Assembly (NCBI RefSeq): GCF_019038435.1
Contig: NZ_JAGPOX010000096.1
Location: 1 to 39,014, forward strand
Direction: 5' to 3'
Source: Nocardia alni
Lineage (GTDB): Bacteria; Actinomycetota; Actinomycetes; Mycobacteriales; Mycobacteriaceae
DNA: 39,014 nucleotides
Part shown: one piece after another, positions 24,431 to 32,252 of the stretch
How the letters are laid out: each line of letters starts with the position of its first letter
Numbering within the stretch: the first letter of the stretch is position 1
The notes under the pieces: generated by a model
What the model was told of the DNA's origin: nothing
What the model saw: only the letters and a program-made list of their open reading frames with translations
Database searches by the model: none
Program-made: the position numbers and the translations under genes

Positions 24431-24855
24431 CCGGCGCTCCTCTCGCTCTCGCGGGCATCGAGCCCGGCGTCGTGCATCTGTTCGTGCAGGTCCCGGGCGT
24501 TCAATTCGGCCAGGTAGTGATTGTATTCGGCGAGCACCGGGTCGTCGTCGCGTCGCGCGGTCGGCCGATCGGGCAGGATGCCGTCGGGAATCTCGCGCTG
24601 CACAACACGTTTGGGCGCCTTGGGGTGTTCGGGATCTTCCTGCTCGTCGGACTCTGTCTCGAGTCGCACGAACCGGAAGTACGCGAACACCACGAACCCG
24701 GCGAACAGCGGCCATTGCAGCGCATAGCCGAGGTTCTGCCCTGTCCCGGTCGACGACTGGAACCGGCCCCACTGCCACCAACCCAGTAACAGACAGGTCA
24801 GCGCGGCGAGGATCACCAGGATGATCAGGGCCGGGCGGCGGTGTGGAGCGGACAC
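24427..24855 (-). CDS. LprD-like membrane protein (Rv1343c-like)
   Basis: A 142-residue protein. A hydrophobic N-terminal segment (PALIILVILAALTCLLLGWWQW) is followed by QNLGYALQWPLFAGFVVFAYFRFVRLE as a second segment. The tail is charged and cytosolic-looking, with DDPVLAEYNHYLAEL. It matches Rv1343c, annotated lprD as a lipoprotein. Here the residues before the Cys (ALTC, C21) do not make a good lipobox, so a plain two-span membrane protein is as likely. GTG start at 24855. It forms a coupled pair with the DUF3817 gene. Confidence 0.82.
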   Translation of the reverse strand: MSAPHRRPALIILVILAALTCLLLGWWQWGRFQSSTGTGQNLGYALQWPLFAGFVVFAYFRFVRLETESDEQEDPEHPKAPKRVVQREIPDGILPDRPTARRDDDPVLAEYNHYLAELNARDLHEQMHDAGLDARESERSAG

Positions 24856-24908
24856 GCCTACTACGGTACTCGTCTACTACACGATCCGTAGAGGTAGGGC
24901 CGACCGGG

Positions 24909-25784
24909 TCAGAACTTGTAGGTGACGCCGGTCAGGCGTTCGGACTCGTCCCACAGTCGCCGCCACAGATCGCGGTTCTGGGACAGTGCGCTCGAGGGCG
25001 AGACCTTGACCGGCCCCTGGCTGCCGAACAGGCGGGTCGGACCCCAGTAGACGGTCGGGTCGGCGTCGGGCGTGGTCGCGGCGAACAGGCTGGAATGCGC
25101 GGCGTGGGCGGGCGAGTGGCCGATGATCGCGATGGCGGGCTTGGCGATTTTGTCGACGATGGTTTCGGTGCGGGTGAACAGATCCGTTGCCGAGACCCCT
25201 GGATGCACGGCGTACGAACGTTTCGGGGATCCGGCCTCGGACAGCCGGCGCTGCAGTTCGCGGGCGAACATCAGATTCGAGAGCTTGGCCTGCGCGTAGG
25301 CGAGATTGCGCTGGTAGCGGCGGTGCTCGTAGTTCAGGTCGTCGATCCACAGCTTGGGGGTCTGGCGGTGCGCGATGCTGGCCAGGGTCACCACGCGGTC
25401 GCCGATCCGGTCCAGCAGCAGTCCGGTGAGCGCGTAATGGCCCAGATGGTTGACGCCCCACTGGGTTTCGAAACCGTCCTTGGTGCGCGAATACGGGATG
25501 TTCATCAGCCCGGCATTGTTGATCAGCACGTCGAATTCGCCGGAGCGCTCGGCGAACGCGCGGACCGAGGACAGGTCGGCCAGATCCAGGGCCGATACCG
25601 ACACGTCACCGTCGATGCCGTCGGCGATCTGCTGGGCGGTGGTGGTGTTGCGGCAGGCCATGATCACGCTCGCGCCCTTGGCGGCCAGCACCTTGGTAGT
25701 TTGTTTGCCGATTCCCCCGTTGGCCCCGGTGATCACGAACCTGCGCCCGGTGAGGTCGGGAATTTCGCTGGGCTTCCACGCCAT
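24909..25784 (-). CDS. Short-chain dehydrogenase/reductase (retinol-dehydrogenase-like)
   Basis: A 291-residue classical SDR with NAD(P) motif TGANGGIG (19-26), LDLADLSSV, NNAG (89-92) and the catalytic S136, Y163 and K167 (YAQAK). The pattern VNHLGHYALTGLLLDR and HPGVSATDL is typical of the retinol-dehydrogenase/WWOX-like group, oxidising or reducing lipophilic alcohols and ketones. Substrate unknown. ATG 25784 has AAAGG upstream. It is divergent from the MFS exporter gene, with an inverted repeat in the shared 195-bp gap. Confidence 0.92.
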   Translation of the reverse strand: MAWKPSEIPDLTGRRFVITGANGGIGKQTTKVLAAKGASVIMACRNTTTAQQIADGIDGDVSVSALDLADLSSVRAFAERSGEFDVLINNAGLMNIPYSRTKDGFETQWGVNHLGHYALTGLLLDRIGDRVVTLASIAHRQTPKLWIDDLNYEHRRYQRNLAYAQAKLSNLMFARELQRRLSEAGSPKRSYAVHPGVSATDLFTRTETIVDKIAKPAIAIIGHSPAHAAHSSLFAATTPDADPTVYWGPTRLFGSQGPVKVSPSSALSQNRDLWRRLWDESERLTGVTYKF

Positions 25785-25837
25785 TGCTCAGACCTTTGCT
25801 GGAGGTGTTCGACAGCGCGTGCTGCCTCGGTGACAAC

Positions 25838-25853
25838 CTTACTTCAGAGTAAG
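25838..25853. promoter_or_regulatory. Inverted repeat, possible TetR-type operator
   Basis: CTTACT-TCAG-AGTAAG lies between the divergent SDR and MFS genes. It extends to CAAC(C)TTACT / AGTAAGTTG if one extra base is allowed. Its size and place fit a TetR-family operator controlling an exporter, but no TetR gene is in the window. Confidence 0.45.
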
Positions 25854-25979
25854 TTGCGGTGGTAGTGCGCGGTGTGTGATGCGCAAAAAACGGATGCCGA
25901 TAGATAGCCATAACTGCTACGGATGGCGTATTTCCGTGTCTACCGGCCGAAAAGGAGAGTTACCGCACATACTGAGCTA

Positions 25980-28016
25980 ATGACCGGTGCCACGGCAGTT
26001 GCCGATTCCCCCGCGCCCGTGAGTTCCGCCCGGGCCAATATCGTCTTCGTCACCATCGTTCTCGGCATGCTCATGGCCGCGCTCGACCAGACCATCGTGG
26101 CCACCGCGCTGCCGACCATCGTCGACGACCTCGGCGGCGCCGGGCATATGGCCTGGGTGGTCACCTCCTATCTGCTCGCCGAGGCCATCGCGACCGCGCT
26201 GGCCGGAAAACTCGGCGACCTGTTCGGCCGCAAGCTCGTATTCCAGCTCAGCGGCCTGATCTTCATCATCGGCTCGATGGTTTCCGGGCTCGCGAACGGC
26301 ATGCTGCTGCTGATCATCGCGCGCGCCATCCAGGGCATCGGTGCGGGCGGGCTGATGGTGACGGCGATGGCGCTGATCGCCGATGTCATCCCGCTGCGTG
26401 AGCGCGGCAAATATCAGGGCGCGCTGGGTGCGGTCTTCGGCGTCACCACCGTCGTCGGGCCGACACTGGGCGGGCTGTTCACCGACCATGCGAGCTGGCG
26501 GTGGTGCTTCTACGTCAACGTGCCGATCGCGATCATCATGATCGTCGTTGCGGCGCGGGCGATTCCGCATCTGGGCGCGGTGGTCCGGCCGATCATCGAC
26601 TATGCGGGCATCGCACTGGTCGCGCTCGGTGTGGCCTGCCTGATCCTCGGGCTCGAATGGGGCGGCCAGCAGTATCCGTGGGGCTCGGCGACGATCATCG
26701 GACTGTTCATCGCGGCGGTGGTCCTGCTGGCGGCCTTCGTCTTCGTCGAATTGCGGGCCGCCGAGCCTATGCTGCCGATGCGTCTGTTCCGCAGCAACGT
26801 CTTCACCGTGTGTTCGATCCTGTCGTTCATCGTCGGGTTCGCGATGCTCGGCGCGATGACGTATCTGCCGTCGTATCTCCAGTACGTCGACGGCGTCTCG
26901 GCGACCGTCTCCGGACTCCGGACGTTGCCGATGGTCGTCGGCCTGTTCGTCACCTCGATCCTGTCCGGTCAGATAGTCGGAAAGACCGGGCGCTACAAGT
27001 ATTTTCCGGTCGTGGGCACTGCGGTGATGGCCGTCGGCCTCGGCCTGATGTCGACGATGGGGCGTGGCACCGGCATCTGGCTCGAATCGTTGTACATGCT
27101 GATCCTGGGCTTGGGCATCGGTTTGTCCATGCAGGTGCTGACCATCGTCGTGCAGAACACCGTGCCCTATTCGGATCTGGGTACCGCGACCTCCGGGGTG
27201 ACGTTCTTCCGCACGCTCGGAAGCACATTCGGCACCGCCATATTCGGCACCCTCTACAACAATCAGATCGGGCCGAATCTGCGCGAGGCGCTGGCCAAGG
27301 TGCCCGGTGTGCCGGCGGCGGCCGCGCAGAGCCCGCAGGCGCTGCGCAAACTGCCCGAGGCGCAGGCGAATCCGATCATCGACGCGTACGCCACCTCCAT
27401 CGAGTACGTGTTCCGGTGGGTGGTGCCGGTGGCGGTCGTGGGATTCCTGGTCGCCTGGCTGCTGAAGGAGGTGCCGCTGCGCGACAGCATCCGTGGTGAG
27501 GCCACCGATGTGGGCGGCGGGTTCTCGGTGCCGGAGTCGCCGGATCGTGTTGTACTGCTGGAAAGTTCGTTGTCCAGCCTGATGCGCAGGATGCGCGCCA
27601 GCGAGAAGGTTCCGGCGCCGCTGGTCCAGGCGGTCGCCGACACCCGGCTGACCCGCGATCAGCTCTGGGCGATAGGACAGGTGCAGTTGCAGCGCCGGGC
27701 GCGGGGCGAGGCGACGCTCGAGGCGATCGCACGGTCGCATTGGATGCCGCCGGAGGTGCTGGAACCGGTGTACCACAAGGCTGTTCAGCTCGGTACGATC
27801 GAATTCGACGGTACGCAAATATATCTGACCGATTCCGGTCGAGCCGAGGCGGATCGGGTCAAGGCGGCGTGGCGCAGCTGGGTGTGCACCCAGATCGACG
27901 ACTGGAACTGCTCGAATCCGGACGATCGGGCGCTGTTCGATCAGGCCCTGGACAATATCGCCGCCAAACTGCTGGACGAGTCCGATCGGCCGCAACTGGC
28001 GGCCGCGCCGGTCTGA
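25980..28016 (+). CDS. DHA2-type MFS multidrug exporter with C-terminal cytosolic winged-helix-like domain
   Basis: A 678-residue protein. Residues about 20-500 are a 14-helix drug:H+ antiporter (EmrB/QacA type) with LDQTIVATALPTIVDDL in helix 1, GKLGDLFGRK (motif A) and GAVFGVTTVVGPTLGG (motif C). The last 175 or so residues are hydrophilic. The segment from LTRDQLWAIGQVQLQRRA to IEFDGTQIYLTDSGRAEADRV reads like a MarR/PadR-style winged helix (helices, then a short beta wing). Such tails occur on some long mycobacterial exporters; their role is unknown. ATG 25980 is chosen although the AAGGAG at 25951 is far; ATG 25923 is an alternative. Substrate unknown. Confidence 0.88.
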   Translation: MTGATAVADSPAPVSSARANIVFVTIVLGMLMAALDQTIVATALPTIVDDLGGAGHMAWVVTSYLLAEAIATALAGKLGDLFGRKLVFQLSGLIFIIGSMVSGLANGMLLLIIARAIQGIGAGGLMVTAMALIADVIPLRERGKYQGALGAVFGVTTVVGPTLGGLFTDHASWRWCFYVNVPIAIIMIVVAARAIPHLGAVVRPIIDYAGIALVALGVACLILGLEWGGQQYPWGSATIIGLFIAAVVLLAAFVFVELRAAEPMLPMRLFRSNVFTVCSILSFIVGFAMLGAMTYLPSYLQYVDGVSATVSGLRTLPMVVGLFVTSILSGQIVGKTGRYKYFPVVGTAVMAVGLGLMSTMGRGTGIWLESLYMLILGLGIGLSMQVLTIVVQNTVPYSDLGTATSGVTFFRTLGSTFGTAIFGTLYNNQIGPNLREALAKVPGVPAAAAQSPQALRKLPEAQANPIIDAYATSIEYVFRWVVPVAVVGFLVAWLLKEVPLRDSIRGEATDVGGGFSVPESPDRVVLLESSLSSLMRRMRASEKVPAPLVQAVADTRLTRDQLWAIGQVQLQRRARGEATLEAIARSHWMPPEVLEPVYHKAVQLGTIEFDGTQIYLTDSGRAEADRVKAAWRSWVCTQIDDWNCSNPDDRALFDQALDNIAAKLLDESDRPQLAAAPV

Positions 28017-28123
28017 CGCCGTTGTTCCCCCGTGCTTTCGGCGGGAATCTACGTGCAGTGCACAGAGTTGCGGTGGATCGCGGCCAAAGCACGCCGGGAT
28101 GACGGGACTTGCTGGGGTGGCAG

Positions 28124-28160
28124 GTTCGCCGGGAGAGGGTTCGCCGGGAGAGGGTTCGCC
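28124..28160. repeat. 15-bp tandem repeat, 2.5 copies
   Basis: GTTCGCCGGGAGAGG occurs at 28124-28138 and 28139-28153, then GTTCGCC at 28154-28160. The last partial copy forms the outer arm of the terminator hairpin that follows. Confidence 0.85.
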
Positions 28161-28192
28161 AGGGACGACGGCATGCCGTCGTCCCCGGCGAA
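28155..28192. terminator. Large bidirectional terminator hairpin
   Basis: A perfect 24-bp palindrome (28162-28185, centre GCATGC) is extended by TTCGCC/GGCGAA outside a single A-C mismatch. This gives 18 base pairs in all. It lies between the convergent MFS and monooxygenase genes and is followed by GTTT on the plus strand. Confidence 0.8.
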
Positions 28193-28198
28193 TCGCGT

Positions 28199-29407
28199 TT
28201 ACGCCCTGGTCAGTTCGGCCCGCTCGTTCACCGGAGCGGCCCAGTCGATGGTGTAGCTCTGCTCGCGGACCATGATCTCCTCGAACTTGCTCGTCTTGGC
28301 GAACAGGGGCATGACCAGCGGCATCATCCGGCGCATCACCGGCCCGAGGGTCTTGGTGTGGTTGATCTTCGCGCCGCGCGCGGCGATCCGCTCGACCCGA
28401 GGCCGCCGGATCCGCTCATAGGCGGCGAAAGCCGTTGCCGGATCGTTGAAATCGCGCAGGCAGCGGGCCAGCTGCACGGCCGATTCGATGGCCTGGGATG
28501 CGCCCTGGCCGGTGCTGTTGGACGGGGCGTGCACTGAGTCGCCGACAAGCACCATCCGGCCGCGGTACCAGGTCGGCACCGGCGGCATGATGTGCAAACC
28601 ACCCACGCAGACCAGGTTTTCGGGCTTGGTGTCGCGGACGAAGTCCCCGCCGGGCGAATCCTCGCCGTAAGTGTCCAGCAGAATCCGCAGCCATTCCTCG
28701 TTCGGCACCCTTCGGGCCTCCGCGGTGCTCAAGTACTGCTTGTACGGCAGGTTCACACCCCAGCCGACCCGGCCGTCGGGCATGGCCGAATACAGGTAGT
28801 AGGCCTTCTTGCCGAAGGTGAAGTACATCGTTTCCGGGGGTACGTCGAATGCGGATTCGGTGTATGCCCCGAAGCCGAGCATTCCGGTGTAATCGGCGGC
28901 GGGCGCGTTCGGGTCGATGAGCGTGCGCACCGTCGATTTGATGCCGTCCGCGCCGATCAGGATGTCGGCCGTGGCGCTGGTCCCGTCGGCGAAGTGCGCG
29001 GTCACGCCGTCGGGATGCTCCTCGACGCGGACCAGGCGCTTGCCGTACTCGAACCGAATGCCCGCCGCGACGGCGTGGTCGTGCAGCACCTGGTGCAGAT
29101 CGCTGCGATCGATGATCTGCAGCGGTTCGATGCCGGTGAGTCCGGGCATCTCGACCGTCTTGTGCCCGAACGCCATCGCCATGGTGGGCATCGGCAGGGC
29201 GACCCTGCGCAGTGCGTCGCCCGCGCCGATCACGTCCAGGGCGGCCAGGCCGTTGGCGGCGAAGCCCAGGGTACTGCCGATGTTGTAGGCCGGGCCCGGA
29301 TAGGCCTCGTAGACGGCGGCCTCGATTCCGGCCATCTGCAGTGCGGTCGCGGCGACAGGTCCGGCGACGCCGCCGCCGATGATGAGTGCGGTCCGTGTTG
29401 TGGACAT
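28199..29407 (-). CDS. FAD-dependent monooxygenase (class A, PHBH fold)
   Basis: A 402-residue flavoprotein hydroxylase. Its FAD-binding motif is ALIIGGGVAGPVAATAL, the DG motif is IGADGIKSTVR (D154-G155) and the GD motif is VLVGDSVHAPSNSTGQGAS (G289-D290). The family uses NAD(P)H and O2 to hydroxylate or epoxidise aromatic and polyketide-like compounds; some members inactivate antibiotics. Substrate unknown. ATG 29407 has AAAGGGA upstream. The long in-frame extension upstream has no protein-like content. A PadR regulator lies upstream on the same strand, which suggests substrate-induced expression. Confidence 0.93.
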   Translation of the reverse strand: MSTTRTALIIGGGVAGPVAATALQMAGIEAAVYEAYPGPAYNIGSTLGFAANGLAALDVIGAGDALRRVALPMPTMAMAFGHKTVEMPGLTGIEPLQIIDRSDLHQVLHDHAVAAGIRFEYGKRLVRVEEHPDGVTAHFADGTSATADILIGADGIKSTVRTLIDPNAPAADYTGMLGFGAYTESAFDVPPETMYFTFGKKAYYLYSAMPDGRVGWGVNLPYKQYLSTAEARRVPNEEWLRILLDTYGEDSPGGDFVRDTKPENLVCVGGLHIMPPVPTWYRGRMVLVGDSVHAPSNSTGQGASQAIESAVQLARCLRDFNDPATAFAAYERIRRPRVERIAARGAKINHTKTLGPVMRRMMPLVMPLFAKTSKFEEIMVREQSYTIDWAAPVNERAELTRA

Positions 29408-29586
29408 GGCTATTTTCCCTTTGTGAATGGTTGTGGATGCCTCGTCCGATCCATTCGCAGGGAGCCCCGTTATCCTGAAGTCGCTGAACTTGGGCCGGTT
29501 CGCCTGTGCGGATGCGGTTCGAGACGGTGATTCGATCGGGTCCGGTCGGGTGTTGCCGCACCTGGCCGGGCCTGGTTTCGTCGCGT

Positions 29587-29604
29587 ACCTGACAGGTGTC
29601 AGGT
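29587..29604. promoter_or_regulatory. 18-bp palindrome over the padR stop codon
   Basis: ACCTGACA-GG-TGTCAGGT has perfect 8-bp arms and includes the padR stop codon (29599-29601). In RNA it could be a 7-bp stem terminator. As DNA it could be an operator upstream of the monooxygenase gene, whose start is about 180 bp further on. Confidence 0.5.
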
Positions 29605-30252
29605 CGGTTTTGTGAATTCCCCCCTCTCCACCATCTTGATGGCTTCTTGTACATCGAGGTTTTCGCTGGTCACTCGGCGCCACATGTCGATGTCGGGGAA
29701 GGTGCCCGACGACAGATCGGCACGCAGGGCACGCACCCATTCGATCTCGGCCTCGAGCATCGCTATGCCGAATTCGGCCTCGATGAGGAACAGCCGGGGT
29801 ACCACGGTGCGATATTTGTCGCTCTCGGCGCGGGCGGCCGTGATTCGTTCGGTCAATCGCTCCAACCGCCGCCCCAGCAGGGCATTCACCTCGTCCGGTG
29901 GGAGCGCGGCGGCGATGCCGAGCCCGGCCACGAACGGATTGTGGGTCGGCTGGGGTGTGCTGAGCAGCTCCCTGGTCCAGTCCAGGGCCTCCTCGCGGCC
30001 TGCGGGAGTGATGGCGTAGATGGTGCGCTCGGGGCGCGCGCCGTCGCGTTCGCTGCCGGTGATCTCGAGGAAACCGTGCTTTTCCAGGTTCTGCACCACC
30101 GTGTAGAGCGAACCCCACTTGATGTCCATATCGCGGTCTTTACCGCGCTCACGCATCACGGCCGCGATCTCGTAGCGATGCATGGGCCGTTCGAACAGTG
30201 TGGACAGCACGGCCAGCGCCAACAGGTTGTTGACCTTGCGCTTTGTTGCCAT
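29599..30252 (-). CDS. PadR-family transcriptional regulator
   Basis: A 217-residue regulator. Residues 1-85 are a PadR winged helix-turn-helix: NNLLALAVLSTLFERPMHRYEIAAVM, WGSLYTVVQNLEKHGFLE, and RTIYAITPAGREEALDW as wing and strand. The rest is a helical dimerisation domain, as in the longer PadR subgroup. These proteins usually repress and are released by phenolic or drug-like ligands. ATG 30252 has AGGAGG directly upstream. A 26-bp palindrome lies 30 bp before the start. The monooxygenase gene downstream on the same strand is the likely target. Confidence 0.93.
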   Translation of the reverse strand: MATKRKVNNLLALAVLSTLFERPMHRYEIAAVMRERGKDRDMDIKWGSLYTVVQNLEKHGFLEITGSERDGARPERTIYAITPAGREEALDWTRELLSTPQPTHNPFVAGLGIAAALPPDEVNALLGRRLERLTERITAARAESDKYRTVVPRLFLIEAEFGIAMLEAEIEWVRALRADLSSGTFPDIDMWRRVTSENLDVQEAIKMVERGEFTKPT

Positions 30253-30281
30253 GGTGTCCTCCTCGGTCCGATTGCTCGCTT

Positions 30282-30307
30282 ACGAATATACGTCTACGAG
30301 TATTCGT
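30282..30307. promoter_or_regulatory. 26-bp palindromic operator upstream of padR
   Basis: ACGAATA-TA-CGT-CT-ACG-AG-TATTCGT is symmetrical in its outer 7 and inner 3 bases on each side. It sits 30 bp before the padR start codon, where autoregulation by PadR would be expected. Confidence 0.65.
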
Positions 30308-30454
30308 GCACAAGTACCTTTGAACGCCTGACTTGTCGGGGGTTCTTGTTGACCGCTGGCGCTCGGCACCGCGACGGACTGCCGGCTCGTCAGGACCGCA
30401 GGCTCCAATACACTCGGGTGCGGGGGTGATCGGTTCGAGCGGCGAGGTGGGCCG

Positions 30455-31372
30455 GTGGAGCACAGTACCGAGGGCGGGCTGGATCTTGTGCAGTTGCGGA
30501 CCTTTCTCGCGGTGTATCGCGCCGGGTCGGTGACCGCGGCGGCCCGGCTGGTGGGGTTGTCCCAGCCCACCGTGACCACGCAGTTGCAGACGCTCGAACG
30601 GCGGATGGGCAGACAGCTTTTCGAGCGGCTGCCGCGCGGGGTCACGCCGACCCACGCGGCCGACGAGCTGGCCGCGCGGCTGGCCGGGCCGATGGACGCG
30701 CTCGAGGCGATCGCCGGTGGGGGAGTGCAGGTTCCGACCACGCAGCCGCCGGTGCAGCTGGGTGGTCCGGCCGAAATGCTGGCCGCGCTGGTGCTGCCCG
30801 CGCTCGCGGCGCTGGTGGCTCAGGGGGTGCGGCTGACCGTCACCAGCGGGCTCGCCGAGGATCTGCTGGCCGGGCTGCGCACCGGGCAGTACGACCTGAT
30901 CGTCTCGGTCGTACGTCCGCGCGGGCGCACGGTGCATACCGAGACGCTGATGGACGAGGAATTCGTGCTGGTCGCCGCGCCGGATGTGGCCAAGGGGCTC
31001 GATACCGACCGTCTGCGCCTGGACGGACCCGCGGCCTTGGGCTCGGTGCCGCTGCTGAGCTATGCGGCCGATCTGCCGATTCTGCGGCGGTACTGGCGAC
31101 ACGTGTTCGACACTCGCCTGGACGCCGAGCCCGCGGTGGTCGCGGCCGATCTGCGCGCGCTGGCTGCCCTGGTCGTCGCGGGTGCGGGGGTCAGTGTATT
31201 GCCCCGCTATCTCATTGCGGCACAGCTGGATTCGGGTGATCTGGTAGCGCTGCTCGCGCCCGATGACCCGCCGATCAATACCGCGTTCCTGGCCCGGCGG
31301 ATCGGCGCGCCGGCCCGCCCGCACGTGGATCTGGTGCGCGAGGCACTGCTCGGCGTCGGGCGCAGCTGGTGA
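30455..31372 (+). CDS. LysR-family transcriptional regulator
   Basis: A 305-residue LysR regulator. The N-terminal helix-turn-helix is DLVQLRTFLAVYRAGSVTAAARLVGLSQPTVTTQLQTLERRMGRQLFER (10-58). A type 2 periplasmic-binding-fold effector domain follows, with LVAAPDVAK and GAGVSVLPRYLI. GTG 30455 has GGCGAGGTGG upstream. It is divergent from padR across 202 bp and converges with the XRE-type gene, leaving 2 bp. No obvious divergent target is present, so the regulated genes and ligand are unknown. Confidence 0.93.
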   Translation: MEHSTEGGLDLVQLRTFLAVYRAGSVTAAARLVGLSQPTVTTQLQTLERRMGRQLFERLPRGVTPTHAADELAARLAGPMDALEAIAGGGVQVPTTQPPVQLGGPAEMLAALVLPALAALVAQGVRLTVTSGLAEDLLAGLRTGQYDLIVSVVRPRGRTVHTETLMDEEFVLVAAPDVAKGLDTDRLRLDGPAALGSVPLLSYAADLPILRRYWRHVFDTRLDAEPAVVAADLRALAALVVAGAGVSVLPRYLIAAQLDSGDLVALLAPDDPPINTAFLARRIGAPARPHVDLVREALLGVGRSW

Positions 31373-31374
31373 CC

Positions 31375-32175
31375 CTAGAGATTCGCGGCACGCTCGCGCA
31401 GGATTGCGGCGGTGGCCTCGTCGGCGGGCAGGAATGCCTCCAGGTGCAGCTCGGCCAGGGTGATGTCGGTGGCGGTGGCGAACGAGGTGAGAGTGGTGAT
31501 GAGCCGCAGTTCGCCGGAGTCGCTGTGTAGGCGCAGCGGGACCGCGAAGCCGAGGTAGCCGGGGCCGAGTTCGGCTGGCGGGAGGTAGCCGTCCAGTTCG
31601 GCGATGAGTTCCTCGAGCTCGGGATCGGGGCTGATCCGCACCTTGTTGCGTAGGGCCTCGGTCACGTGGCGACCCCATTCGGGCAGGTTGATCACGCGCC
31701 GGGCCAGACCGTCCGGGTGCAGGGTGAGGCGCCGGACGTTCACCGGTGGTCGCAGTAGTTCGGGTGCGCAGCCCTCGATGAACAGTGTGAACGCCGCATT
31801 GGCCTCCAGCAGTGTGCCGTGCCGGTCCACGACCAGTGCCGGATAGGGCATGTGGCCGTCCAGGATCGCTCGCAGTGCGGTCCGGATCGGCTCCAATTCC
31901 GTTGTTTCGAAACCGGATTCGCCGAAGATCGGCGTGTATCCCGCCGACATCAGCAGTGCGTTGCGCTCGCGCAGCGACAGTTGCAGCGATTCGGCCAGCC
32001 GCACCACCATGGCCCGCCCGGGATGGGAGCGGCCCTGTTCGAGATAGCTGAGGTAGCGCTGGGTGGTGTCGGCGCGGATCGCGAGATCGAGCTGGCTCCA
32101 GCGCCGCAGTCCGCGCCAGCGCCGCAGCTCACGGGCGAAACCGTGCTCGGTCTGGGCTACCGTCATAGTGCCCAT
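31375..32175 (-). CDS. XRE-family regulator with MmyB-like ligand-binding domain
   Basis: A 266-residue protein. The helix-turn-helix lies at about 12-72 (FARELRRWRGLRRWSQLDLAI, YLSYLEQGRSHPGRAMVVRLAESL). The MmyB-type sensor domain (about 95-260) shows ALVVDRHGTLLEANAAFTLF and LNLHPDG-like TLHPDGLARRVIN. MmyB, from the methylenomycin cluster, is the family name-giver; such regulators often control a divergent oxidoreductase and may sense fatty-acid-like ligands. The start is ATG 32175 or 32166. The divergent MDR gene begins 77 bp away, and a 38-bp symmetric operator fills that gap. Confidence 0.92.
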   Translation of the reverse strand: MGTMTVAQTEHGFARELRRWRGLRRWSQLDLAIRADTTQRYLSYLEQGRSHPGRAMVVRLAESLQLSLRERNALLMSAGYTPIFGESGFETTELEPIRTALRAILDGHMPYPALVVDRHGTLLEANAAFTLFIEGCAPELLRPPVNVRRLTLHPDGLARRVINLPEWGRHVTEALRNKVRISPDPELEELIAELDGYLPPAELGPGYLGFAVPLRLHSDSGELRLITTLTSFATATDITLAELHLEAFLPADEATAAILRERAANL

Positions 32176-32190
32176 GATCGACGTCGCGGG

Positions 32191-32228
32191 GCGGCCACGC
32201 CATACCCTCGAGGGAATCGCGTGGCCGC
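32191..32228. promoter_or_regulatory. 38-bp nested palindrome, likely operator of the XRE/MmyB regulator
   Basis: Outer arms GCGGCCACGC (32191-32200) and its exact complement (32219-32228) flank CATA / AATC spacers of equal length. These surround a perfect inner palindrome CCCTCGAGGG (32205-32214). All three elements share one centre. The site sits 16 bp from the regulator start and 25 bp from the MDR start. Confidence 0.8.
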
Positions 32229-32252
32229 GGTCGGATGAGCACACTCGGTGGC

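Noticed and set aside
25977..27995. Minus-strand open frame of about 670 codons opposite the MFS exporter
   Set aside because: The His/Arg/Asp-rich sequence mirrors the codon bias of the transporter gene and has no domain character.
29408..30118. N-terminal extension of the monooxygenase reading frame overlapping padR
   Set aside because: The extension overlaps the padR gene in another frame and lacks protein-like content; ATG 29407 gives the normal FAD-binding N-terminus.
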